Below, one piece after another: positions 47,376 through 59,059 of a stretch of DNA of 64,000 nt. Under the pieces are notes generated by a model. It searched no databases. It was not told where the DNA came from and saw nothing but the letters and a program-made list of their open reading frames with translations. The stretch's first letter is position 1. Each line of letters begins with the position of its first letter. The translations under genes were made by a program, and so were the position numbers. The stretch comes from Delphinapterus leucas. Its lineage: Eukaryota > Chordata > Mammalia > Artiodactyla > Monodontidae. The DNA lies in the NCBI RefSeq assembly GCF_002288925.2, contig NW_022097993.1, positions 5,641,623-5,705,622 on the forward strand. Reading direction: 5' to 3'.

Positions 47376-47673
47376 TGGGCTTCCCTGGTGGTACAGTGGT
47401 TAAGAATCCGCCTGCCAATGCAGGGGACACGGGTTCGAGCCCTAGTCTGGGAAGATCCCACATGCCGTGGAGCAACTAAGCCCGCGAGCCACAACTACTG
47501 AGCCCGTGTGCCACAACTACTGAAGCCTGTGTGCCTAGAGCCTGTGCTCCACAACAAGAGAAGCCACCGCAATGAGAAGCCTGCGCACAGCAATGAAGAG
47601 TAGCCCCCACTGGCCACAACTAGAGAAAAACCTGCCTGCAGCAACGAAGACCCAACACAGACAAAAATAAAAT
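47376..47673 (+). mobile_element. CHR-type SINE, long form
   Basis: A 298-bp copy. The tRNA-like head 'gggcttccctggtggtacag' is followed by the long-form middle ('ccacaactactgagcc' repeated with small variants) and the 'gcaacgaagacccaacac' end. TSD aaagtatcc(c)tt at 47363-47374 and 47674-47684 is slightly imperfect. Confidence 0.94.
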
Positions 47674-47752
47674 AAAGTATCCCTTGCTTTCCTGAAAGAA
47701 AACACTTGGGGTTTTTTTTGGAACAACATTGAATATTCAAATGGAAAATTTT

Positions 47753-47967
47753 TTTTTTTTTTTTTTTTTTTTTGCGGTACGCGGGCCTCTCATTGTTGTG
47801 GCCTATCCCGCCGCAGAGCAACAGGCTCTGGACGCACAGGCTCAGCGGCCATGGCTCACGGGCCCAACTGCTCCGCGGCACGCAGGATCCTCCCGGACCG
47901 GGGCACGAACCCGTGTCCCCTGTATCAACAGGCAGACTCTCAACCACTGCGCCACCAGGGAAGCCCA
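47753..47967 (-). mobile_element. CHR-type SINE, short form
   Basis: The minus-strand copy has its long A tail (plus-strand T run) at about 47751-47773. The TSD gaaaatttt is at 47744-47752 and 47968-47976. It lies 80 bp from the opposite-oriented long-form copy. Confidence 0.95.
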
Positions 47968-48074
47968 GAAAATTTTATCCCAACTCTGATGTTAAATCAC
48001 TTTAAACTTCAGTTGTCTACTATGCACACTACAGATGTTACTGCCATAGTATAGATGTCGACTTCCTGCTTTTA

Positions 48075-48595
48075 CTTTGTTGACTGAAAAAAAAATGCAC
48101 AACGTGAGAGCTGTGAGTTAAGTTTTATGTGGGGCAAAATGAGGACTATAGCCCAGGAGACAGCATCTCAGAGAGCTCTGAGAAACTGTTCTGAAGAGGT
48201 AACAGGGGAAGTCAGTGTATATGTGACTGGTGAAGGGGGATACATGCAATCAAGCACATATTTTTTGCAGAAGGTTTCTGCTAGTGACGAGGAGCAGATG
48301 TTTCGGTTAATAATTTTAGTGCTTTTCTAGGTATGAGAAGATGCAAAAATTTGGGCTCATAAAAATTCCTGAAAGTATCGAGCTATCCAAAGACCTGTTC
48401 TGTCAGTTTTTCCCAGAACACAGAGTATGTCATTCCTGATCTCCACCCTGAACTCCCTTCAAAGTGTGTTGAAAGTCAGCGGCTGCAGTGGCTAGTGACT
48501 AAAAAAGACCCCAGGAGAATAGTGACTGCCCTGAATTCTCCAGCTATTAGTACTGTGATTTCTCTATGGGATAACTCATAATAAAACTTCAGAAT
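48075..48595 (+). repeat. LTR-like block, family not assigned
   Basis: A self-contained block of about 520 bp opening 'tgaaaaaaaaatgcacaacg' and containing 'gtggggcaaaatgagg'. AATAAA lies at about 48580, and a TG...CA-like pair of ends is possible. It resembles a dispersed artiodactyl repeat and could be a solo LTR of an old endogenous retrovirus. No viral genes are present. Ends and TSD are not established. Confidence 0.35.
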
Positions 48596-49805
48596 AATAG
48601 AACTAGTAGTTTCCCCACTGATCGAGACTCTCATTCTTGTTAAGTCAAATGGGAAGGAAGCTGATGAGTTGGCATAATTTTATTTCAACCCTTTGGTCTT
48701 CTTAAAGCAATTTTGGCCTTTTTTCATATTTCTTACATTGAGTGAAAAGAAAGGAGAAGTTATATTTATTCTTGAAATCCCATTTATTACCCAGAAGAAA
48801 GTTTTGCACTGTATACATTCTAAGACTAGAATTCTTTGTCCTTTTCTTCTGTAGTACATTTTCCAAACTTTTGAAGCTTTTCCTGCCATGTTGTATTTCA
48901 CCTTAGGGACCTGCTGCCCCATATACAATGTTCTTTCACAGTCGTCTTACTTGATATCTGAAACAATGCTGTGAAATAGATACTACTGAACTGTAGAGAA
49001 ACCCGACTTACCCGATTATAAAATTAATAGAACTTAATTACAAATCCTATGGACTTCAGACATTACACTCAATTCCAACACACTCTACAGACTCTTAGAG
49101 AAAAATCCCTGTGTAACTTATGCCAAAGAAACCACCTACAGTTTCTTAGTTTGAGATGAGAAAGGGAGGAAAAGGACATAAGGGACAATAAATGTTAGAT
49201 TTGTTTAAGGAATTAAGAGCTCTTCCCTTAATTGACAAACTTACACAAAGACTAAAAAAATGGAAGGCTGCTAAGATAATTTGAAGCCACTAAAAATCGC
49301 TAAGCAGAGAATGAAGAAAACCAGTATTTACTGAATACTTTCATGTGTTGGTCTCTTTGAAAAGTGCTTGTAAATACTAATGCATTGAAGATCTATTGCT
49401 TTCTGTGTCTGAACTTTCTCCTTTGGAAATGATCTTTCCCTTCCTTTCAGATAATCTGTCCCCCACTCCTTTCTCCCTCTGGCAAAAACTTTATACATAT
49501 TATTGCAGATGTTGCAACCATATTATCAACTGACCCAAGTTCTGGTCACTCTTGATTCATTCAGGAGGTGGGCACCAACTGGGACAATGAATCTCTTCTT
49601 ATTTTGAACTTGAAAGTAAGAGTCAAGTAGTAAAGCAACAACACTCAAGAAATGTACAAAACCATGTTTTCTGCCGTGGGGACCAGGAAAAGTGTGTAAG
49701 ATTCATATGAAGAGAGAATATGTTAATCAAGTAAAGATGGAAAGTAGAATAAATTAATATAGATATGATATAATCACACATCTCTCTCTCTATAGTACAA
49801 GTCTC
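48596..49805. other. Single-copy flank, no gene seen
   Basis: No repeat family or gene recognised. Confidence 0.5.
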
Positions 49806-49915
49806 TTAGATCAGGTTGCTATAACAGAATACCATAGACTGGGTGGCTTAAACAACAGAAATTTATTTCTCACATAAAAAATTATGGGGGTTGGAGAGTC
49901 CAAAATCAGGGTATC
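49806..49915 (+). repeat. Ancient dispersed repeat, family not assigned
   Basis: 'ggttgctataacagaatacc' running into 'agactgggtggcttaaacaacagaaatttatttctcac' is a widely dispersed old mammalian repeat. It is cut off by the L1 starting at about 49918. Confidence 0.5.
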
Positions 49916-49917
49916 AG

Positions 49918-51215
49918 CACACCAAGACATATAATTAAAATGGCAAAAGTTAAAGATAAGGAGAGACTTCTAAAGGCAGCAAGAGAAAAAGAGAAAGTCA
50001 TATCCAAAGAAATCCCATAAAGTTATCAGGTGATTTTTCTGCAGAAACTTTGCAGGCCTGAAGGGGGTGGCATTATATAATTAAAGTGATGAAACAGAAA
50101 AACCTGCATCCCAGGATACTCTACCCAACAAAATTATCATTTAGAATTGAAGGAGAGCTAACAAACTTCTCAGACAAGCAAAAACTAAGAGTTCATCAAT
50201 ACTAAACCTACCATAAAAGAAATGTTAATGGCTCTTCTCTAAATGGAAAAGAAAAAGCTATAAAAAGAAGTAAAAATCTATAGGAAAGGAAAAATCCCTC
50301 TAGAGAAGACAAATATATACTGAAGGCTGAGGAACAAACAGTTAAATAAGCTAGTACAAAGATTAAAAGGCAAAAAATTGTAAAATCAATTATAACTACA
50401 ATAAACAGTGAAGGGGTAAATATGAAGGTACAAAATATGACATCAAAACACAAAATGTGGGGGACGAGAGTTAAAAAATATAGATCTTTTAGAATGTGTT
50501 TGAAGTTAAATGACTACCAGTTTAAAACAAGTAGATATAGTTATAGGTCAACATATATGAATTCCATGCTAACCACAAATCAAAAATCTGCAGCAGGTAC
50601 ACAAGACCTAGAGAGAAAGGAACACAAACATACCACAAAAGAAAATCATCAAACCACAAAGGAAGAAACTAAAAGAAGAAAGAACAGAGAACAATTACAA
50701 AAACAACCAGAAAACAAGTAATAAAATGGCAATAAGTAAATACCTATTAATAATCACTTTAAATGTCAATGGACTAAGTGCTCAAATCAAAAGACACAGG
50801 GCGGCTGGGACTTCCCTGGTGGTGCAGTGGTTAAGAATCCGCCTACCAGTGCAGGGAACACGGGTTCAAGCCCTGGTCCAGGAAGATCCCACATGCCTCA
50901 GAGCAGCTAAGCCTGTGTGCCACAACTACTGAAGCCCACACACCTAGAGCCTGTGCTCTGCAACAAGAGAAGCCACCACAATGCAATCGCAATGAAGAGT
51001 AGCTCTCACTCGCTGCAGCTAGAGGACGCTCATGCACAGCAACGAAGACCCAACGCAGCCAAAAAAAAAGAAAGAAAAGACACATGGTGGCTGATTGGAT
51101 TAAAAAGAAAATCTATATGCTGCTTATAAGAAGACTCACTTCAGAGCTAAAGACACACAACGACTGAAAGTGGGAGGATGGAAAAAGATATTTTATGAAA
51201 ATGGAAATGACAGGA
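49918..51215 (+). mobile_element. Ancient L1 fragment A (ORF1 C-terminus to early ORF2)
   Basis: Starts inside ORF1 ('aagacatataattaaaatggcaaaag'), passes 'ggatactctacccaacaaaattatc' and the inter-ORF region, and enters ORF2 at 50726 (atggcaataagtaaatacc). It ends in the endonuclease region near 51215, where another L1 5' UTR begins. Contains the SINE at 50808-51074. Confidence 0.82.
50808..51074 (+). mobile_element. CHR-type SINE, long form, nested in L1 ORF2
   Basis: Begins 'ggacttccctggtggtgcag' and ends 'gcaacgaagacccaacgcag' plus A-rich tail. The TSD is about 19 bp (aaaagacacagggcggctg versus aaaagacacatggtggctg) at 50789-50807 and 51075-51093. Confidence 0.93.
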
Positions 51216-54200
51216 AGGATCAGCTCCCTGTGTATACTCCTGAGAGTAGCAGTGGGAGTGAGCTCAAGTAGACAGGGAACGTGTACAGAAAACAGTCCAA
51301 GGTCTGTGGGCAAGGGAGGAACTTGCCCACAATCTTGAGCTGTAGTGCCACCTTTGGGAAAACAAAATAGAAGTTTCCAGCAGCCAGCCAGCCAGCCTGG
51401 TGCATTGTAAGATCAAGAGGAAACATACAAGTTTAAGATTTATGCCACAAGAGGGAGAAAGAGGCATGGAGCAGGTACATCTGGAGGTACATGTAGCAGG
51501 TACATGGAGCAGTATACAAGGCTGAAGAAGAAAGTCACAGCTTATATAGCAGGACTAATGAAAAGTAACTCTTACCTGAAGGTAGCTGGTAAAGATTGGA
51601 GGAGGTGACTGCTACTTCAAATGTGACAACATCAATGCAAGACTCCAAGGAACATGAAAAATCAAGGAAATATGACATCACCAAAAGATCATAATATTCC
51701 TCTTAAACAAACCCAATGACATGGAGATCTGTAATTTACCCAATAAAGAATTAAAAATAGCTGTTTTGTGGAAACTCAATTATACAAGAAAACACAGAAA
51801 GACAACTCGGCAAAATCAGGAAAACAGTACAAGAACAAAATGAGAAATTTAATAAAGAGATAGAAAAGATAAAAAATAACCAAATAGAAATTCTGGAGCT
51901 GAAGACTTCAATGAATGAAATGAAGAATACAGCAGAGAGCATCAACAGCAGAATGTTTAAGTTCATGAAGGTAATGGATTATCTCATTATTTCAAACCAA
52001 AATAATCTTCTCCAAGACACATTGTAATGAAAGTGTCAAAATTCAAAGACCAAGTGAGAATCCTTGGGCTTCCCTGGTGGCGCAGTGGTTGAGAGTCCAC
52101 CTGCCGATGCAGGGGACATGGCTTCGTGCCCCGGTCTGGGAAGATCCCACATGCCGCGGAGCAGCCGGGCCCGTGAGCCATGGCTGCTGAGCCTGCGCAT
52201 CCGGAGCCTGTGCTCTGGAACGGCAGAGGCCACAACAGTGAGAGGCCCATGTACCACAAAGAAAAAAAAAAAAAAAGAATCCTAAAAGCAGCAAAAGAAT
52301 AACAGTTTGTAAGCCACAAAGGAACCCCCATTAAGGTATCAGCAGATTTCTCGGCAGAAACCTTACTGGTTGAGAGAATGGGATGGTATATTCAAATTGC
52401 AGGAAAAAGAAAAAACAAAAAGCCAGCCAAGGATACTCTATCTGGCAAAATTATCCTTCAAATATAAAGGAGAAATAAAGACTTTCCTACACAAATAAAA
52501 GCTGAGGGAATTCTTTATCACTAGACCTGTCTTATGAGAAATTGTAAAAGAAGTTCTTTGAGCTGATATAAAAAGATACTAATTAGTAACATTAAAACAT
52601 ATGAAAGTATACAATACACTGGTAAAGGTAAATATACAGTATGACATAGAAAACTCTAATCTGTAATATGATGATGTGTTAACCTCTTAATTATAGCATA
52701 AAGATTAAAGGAAAAGAGTACTAAAGTTAACTATAGCTCTTATAATTTGCTAATAAATACACAATATAAAAAGAGGTAAACTGTCATTAAAAATATGAAA
52801 GCGGTTGTAATAGGGCTGAGTTTTTGTATATGATGAAAGTTAAGATTCTATAAGCATAAAATAGATATAGATATAAGTAAATAAAATATGTATCTATATA
52901 TATATATAGATATAACAGTATCTAAAAAAAATTTATGTATGCCTCATGGTAACCATAAGGCAAAAACCTATAATACATTCACAAAAGATAAAGGAATCAG
53001 AGTATACTACCACAGAAAATCACCCCTCCACAAATGTAGGCAGCAGGAGAGAAAAAAAGGAACATTGGAACTATAAAACAACCAGAAAGCAATTAATAGT
53101 TGACAGTATTAAGTTTTTACATATCAATAATTACTTGAAATGTAAATGGATTGAAGTCTTCAATCAAAAGACATAGAGTGGCTGGGTGGAATAAAAAAGC
53201 AAGACCCAAATATATTCTACTTACAAGAGACTCACTCCAGCTTTAAGGACACACATAGGTTCAAAATGAAGTGATGGAAAAACATACTCCAAGCAATTGG
53301 AAACCAAAAAAAAGTGGAATAGCTACACTTATATCAAACAAAGTAGACTTTAAGCTGAAAAAGGTAACAAGTGACAAGAAGATCATTATATAACGAAAAA
53401 GGGATCAACTCATTAAGATATAACAATTCCAAATACATAAGCACCTAATGTCAGATCATCTAAATATATTAAGCAAATACTAACATATCTGAAAGGAGAT
53501 ATAAACAAAAACACAGTAACATTGGACTTGAACCACACTTTAGGGCAAATGGACCTAACAAACATATATAGAACATTCCATCCAATGGCAGCAGAATACA
53601 TATCTCCTCAAGTCCACAAAGAACATTCTCTAGGATAGATCATATTATGGGCCACAAAACAAGTCTTAGTAAATTTAATAAGATTAAACTTACACTAAGT
53701 ATTTTTTCTGACCACAATGGTATGACACTAGAAATCAACAAGAGAAAAGGTGGAAAACTTACAAATATGTGGGGATTAAACAACATGCTCCTGAACCATA
53801 AATTGGTCAAAGAAGAAATATAAAAGGAAATAATATCTGGAAATAAATGAAGATGCAAACACAACATATAAAAACCTATGAGATTCTACAAAAGTAGTTC
53901 TTAGATGAAAGTTTACAAGTGATAAATGCATATATTAAGAAAATAGAAAGATCTTAAATAAACAACCACAATTTACTATGCGAGGAACCAGAGAAAGAAG
54001 AACAATCTAAGCTCAAAGTTAAGAGAAGCAAGACAATAACAAAGATAAGAGAGGAAATAAAAATATATATGACAAGAAAACAGTAGAAAAGATCAATGAA
54101 ACAAAGAGCAAGATTTTGTGAAAAGATATACAAAATTGACAGCCATTTAGCTAGCCTAAGAAAAGAGAAGTCTCAATAAATAAAATCAGAAATTAAAGAT

Positions 54201-56435
54201 GAGACATTACAACTGATACTACATAAGTATATTGGATCATAAGCTTCTACCCTGAACACTTACATGCCAAAAAGTTGGATAATCTAGAAGAAATAAATAC
54301 CTAGAAACACAACTTACCAAGACTGAATCAGGAAGAAATAGAAAAATCTGAATGGACAAATGACTAGTAAGCAGATTTCATCAGTATCATAACCTCCCCA
54401 AAAGAAAAGTCCAGAACCAGGGAATTTTACCAAATATTTGAAGTATTAATGCCAATTCTTCCCAAACCCTTCCAAAAAATTGAAGAAGAGGGAACACCCC
54501 TAAACTCATTTTACAAGGCTCATATTACCAGGATACCAAAGCCAGATAAGGACACTACAAGAAAAGTAAACTACAGACTTAAATTTCTGATAAATATAGA
54601 TGCAAAATCTCTCAATGAAATATTGCCAAACCAAATTAAAGAGCAAAATATTGCCAAACCAAATTCAAAATCTCTCAATGAAATATTGCCAAACCCAAAT
54701 CAATAAATGTGATACATCACATTAATAAAATAAAAATCATTGATCATCAATAGGTACAGAAAAAACATTTGACAAAATACAGCATCCTTTTATAATAAAA
54801 ATCCTCAACAAATTGGTACAGAAGGAACATACCTCAACATAATAAAGGCCATATGAAAAACCCACAGCCAACATCACACAATGTGAAAGTTTTAAAGCTC
54901 TTCCTCTAAGATCAGGAACAAGGCAAGGTTGCCTACTCTCAAAGCTTGTATTCAGCATAGTCCTGGAATTCCTAGCCAGAGTAATCAGGCAACACAAAGA
55001 AATAAAAGGAGAAATCAGAAAGGAATACATAAAATTATCTTTGCAGATGATGTGATCTTATATAAAAAAATCCTAAAGACTTCACCAAAAAAACACTATT
55101 GAAACTAATCAATGAATTTAGTAAAATTGCAAGATATAAAATCAACATACCAAAATCAGTTACATTTGCATACATTAGCAACAATATATCTGAAAAAATA
55201 AAAAGAACAATACCATTCATAAGAGCATCAAAATCAATATAATATTTAGGAATAAATTTAACCAAGGAAGTGAGAAATCTGAACATTGAAAAGTACAAGA
55301 CTTTGATGAAAGAAACTGGATAAGACAGACAAATGGGAAGATATGATGTTTGTGGATCAGAAGAATTTATATTGCTAAAATATCCATACTACCCAAAGCC
55401 ATGAACAGATTCAATACAATCCTTATAAAAATTCAAATGGCATCTTTCACATAAATAGAAAAAAAATCCTAAAGTTTGTATGGAATCCAAAAGACCTTAA
55501 ATAGCCAAAAGCAATCTTGAAAAAAAGAAAAAGAACAAATCTGGAGTCATCACACATCCTGATTTCAAGTTATATTACAAAGCTATAGTAGTCATAACAG
55601 TATGGTACTGGCATAAAAATAGACACATACCAATAGAACAGAATTGAGAGCCCAGATATAAACCCTTGCATATATGGTCAACTATTATTTGACAAAGGAG
55701 ACAAAAATATTCAGTGGAGAAAGAATAATCTCTTCAATAAATGGTGTTGAGAAAATTGGATTACATATGCAGAAAAGTGAAACTAGACTCTTATACCACT
55801 CACAAAAATCAATTCAAAGTGAATTAAAGACTTAAATATAAGATTTAAAATCATAAAAAACCCTAGGAAAAAAATGTAAGGAAAATGCTCATGCTATTAG
55901 TCTTGTCCATGATTTTTTTAATATGACACCAAAAGCACAAGCAATGAAAGCAAAAATCAAAAAGTGGGACTATATCAAAGAAAAAGCTTCTGCACAGCCA
56001 ATAAAAAAAATAGAAGAAACCTATATAATGGGAGAAAACATTTGCAAGCTATATATCTGAAAAAGTGTTAATATATAAAATACATAAGGAACTCATATAA
56101 TTCAACAACGAAAACAAACAGTCCAAGTGAAAAATGGACAGAGGAACTGAATAATCATTTTTCAAAAGAAGACTTCCAAATGACCAACAGGTACCTGAAA
56201 GGTGCTCAACGCACTAATTACCAGGGAAATACAAACCAAGACCACAATGAGCTATCATGTCACATCTACTAGAATGGCTAGTACCCCAAAAACAAGAAAT
56301 AACAAGTGTTGGTGAGGATGTGGAGAGAAGGGAAATTTGTGCACTGTTGGTGGGAATGTAAATTGGTTTATTCACTTTGGAAAACAGTATGGCGGTTCCT
56401 AAAAAAATTAAAAAAAGAGCTACTTACTTTACTTA
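51216..56435 (+). mobile_element. Ancient L1 B (5' UTR, internally deleted ORF1, most of ORF2)
   Basis: 5' UTR at 51216-51720. ORF1 starts about 51725 and has a gap near 51960-51985, where coiled-coil-coding sequence jumps to later ORF1. The ORF1 end lies at 52280-52560. ORF2 runs from about 53090, with the reverse-transcriptase FADD motif at 55040-55051, and stops near 56435 without its terminus or 3' UTR. Frames are broken throughout. Contains the SINE at 52065-52275. Confidence 0.82.
52065..52275 (+). mobile_element. CHR-type SINE, short form, nested in L1 ORF1
   Basis: 'tgggcttccctggtggcgcag' to an A tail of about 15. The TSD agaatcct is at 52057-52064 and 52276-52283. Confidence 0.94.
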
Positions 56436-56979
56436 CTTGGGTAGTTCAGACACATGGAGGAGTCTGTGTACTTCAGTCAAATGGAGGGCACCACCAGGTT
56501 TGCAATTCCTATGGAAAAAATCTAAGAACAATAGTAATATTTGTGGACAATTTTGTAAGCATAATCATAATTTGTACTTATTGTGTTTTTGTTGTTGTGG
56601 AGATAATAGTAAAAGTGGAAACCATGGCAAACTTGAGAACCTCTACTCAAAAGAACAGCTCCAACTTTACCCTGATGGTTGCCATTTGGGTTGGTAGGTC
56701 TAATATCACTAGATATTTCACATTTTCAATAAAAGCGGGAAATTGAAATTGGTTTGTGAAATCTATACATTGAAAAATAATTCCAAATATGAAAAGAAAA
56801 ACATTCTGTGGGCCAAATACTGTACTGTCTGCCAAAGAAACATGTCAGCCTGTTTACAAAATGTATGTAAGTGTGTCATGACTTTGTTTTCTAACTTATT
56901 CCATAACCTCACTGTGATCCCCATACTTTAAAAATACCTACCTCTAGGGTATGACTCAAGAGTTAATAACACTAAGAAA
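56436..56979. other. Unidentified stretch, no gene seen
   Basis: Adjoins the truncated L1 abruptly. It has open frames of 106 and 146 codons in two registers, and an AATAAA near 56729, but no recognisable protein family. The longer frame starts inside the L1 relic. Confidence 0.45.
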
Positions 56980-57170
56980 ACATTTATGAAATGGTTATTA
57001 GATGCCAGGCCCTATGCTAGGTGCTGAGTACCTTATCCCATTTAATCTTCACAACTACACAGCTATCATTGACCTTGCTTCAGTGAGGAAATTGAAGATT
57101 GGTGTTAAATAATACACCCAGGTTAACCAAACTAGAAAAGGTAGCTGAGTGAAGCATCCAACAAAGGAAG
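56980..57170 (-). repeat. MIR relic
   Basis: 'ttattagatgccaggccctatgctaggtgctgagtacc' with 'tcccatttaatcttcacaac' is a clear reverse MIR match. Confidence 0.68.
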
Positions 57171-59059
57171 GACACTCAGTAGTAGTAATCCTTGTGCTAT
57201 GACTTGTAACAAAGTAGTCCTGGTGACACAGATATTGTATCTTCACCGCAAATCACCCAGGTGGTTAGTACCATATTTCTTCCCCTCCAAACTAGGCCTT
57301 TCTCATCAATCAGGATTGCCTTGAGTTTTAAAGTCCCTTGTCTCTGAATTCAGTTATTTTAGTGAGTTGTTTAAAAAGTAATAAGGCATTTATTTTTGTC
57401 TCCTTCCATCTTTATATAATCAATTTATCAGCCGTGCATGAAGCAATTTTTTCAAGAAAGTGGATGGAAGAAATTCTGCAGTCACATGCTTCTCAGGAGA
57501 TCCTTTCTTTATAAAACAGTTTCATGAGCACATATTTTTCTCACATATTTCTTAAATCTTCTGCTTATACTAAATAGGTATATTTCTTTCTTGTGCTTCA
57601 AAGATTTAAGAGGAAAGTATTGGTTTACTCATATATTTCCCGAAGGACTTCACCAAATATCTCACAAATCTTAGAGAATGTATCTCTAGGGCTTTATGAA
57701 GGAATATAACTTCTTTACCAGAGAATGGTTAGACAAAATTTCGGAGTCTCTTGATAATAATATGTCAAGAATCATGATTTGTTTTAAAGTTAAACGCCTC
57801 CTATTTCAGTCTTTTTTTCTTGACTATTTCCCTTTTAAAAATGTTAAGACATCACTTCTAAAGCCACTTATCTCTTCATATTGTGCATCTTGAGACGTGA
57901 TTTAATATTTCTTTATTATATAGGTATAAATAGTAATGTTCACCCAAGGGCTGTGGACTTTTAACTTGGTTGTTCCAGCATCCATATGTGGAAATCAGAT
58001 TTAATGGTGTGACAACTGGAACTCTATGTTGTCACACAATTCGTGAGTGTGAGATTTCATGTCACTCACTTTACTAGTGTTTATATAGCATTTATTGTTG
58101 CTCTGTATGGTGCCAGATATTGAGTCCTGAATGTTCCAGACTCACATTTTTTGTCATTGGCATAGTTGTTAATACTTCAGGCTATATGGCTATTCATAAT
58201 TATAGGTATAATTACTTTTCTCAAAATACCTAATTTTTAAAATGAAGGCAAATACATTCTGGCTATAAAACGTAAGCCATATAAAAATGGAGTTGTCTTT
58301 TATAATTTATCATATAAATTTCTTTTAAGAATTGTTTGGAGAGACACACATTCTGTTTGCACACTGAGACAATATTCCCATTTTTATGTTTTTAAAAGTG
58401 AGCTGTCTTTGTAGAAACAACCATGCATCTCTGAATAGTCTTCTGTGTAAAACACAATATCAAAGAAAATTATATCTTCCTAAATAGAAATAGGCCACAG
58501 TTGTCAGGAATTATGTACCAGAGTCTTAGTTACCAATATGTCTTGGGTAATAAATAAGGCCCCATTTAAAGATGAGATTTTTTAGTTGAGTTACTTGGAA
58601 CACTGTTTTATGAAATCCAAGCAATATATTTGAATCTTGGGTGACTCAATTAATACTTTTAAATTAAAATGTTACAGGTTTTGGTCTTAATTCAGGCCAA
58701 ATATAATTTATCATCTGAAAATAGGATTGAGTAAAATCATAGGGTCAGATTGGTGAAAATATACCAGTAATTTTTGCCATAAACTCACAGAATTATAGAA
58801 AAGAATTGGAAGTCATCTAACTCAATCTCACAGACCTTAAGGCATTTCCTCTTTAACACTCTTGGCTAATGCTCACCAAGGTCCTCATCAACTCTTCCAT
58901 AATGGGGTGGTCCCTTCTCACAGGAAGTATGTCCAATTATTGAGAGGCTATAGCCTTTAAGAATTCTTCCTGATATTGAACCTAACAGTGTTTCTCTACC
59001 ATGTCATTATAAGTTCAACTCCTCTAGTATTTTCCCCTTCATTTACATTACTGCCCTTC
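57171..59059. other. Mostly single-copy flank, no gene seen
   Basis: A piece at about 58800-58990 ('ggaagtcatctaactcaatctc' to 'agaattcttcctgatattgaacc') may be a very old CR1/L3-type relic. Nothing gene-like was recognised. Confidence 0.45.
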
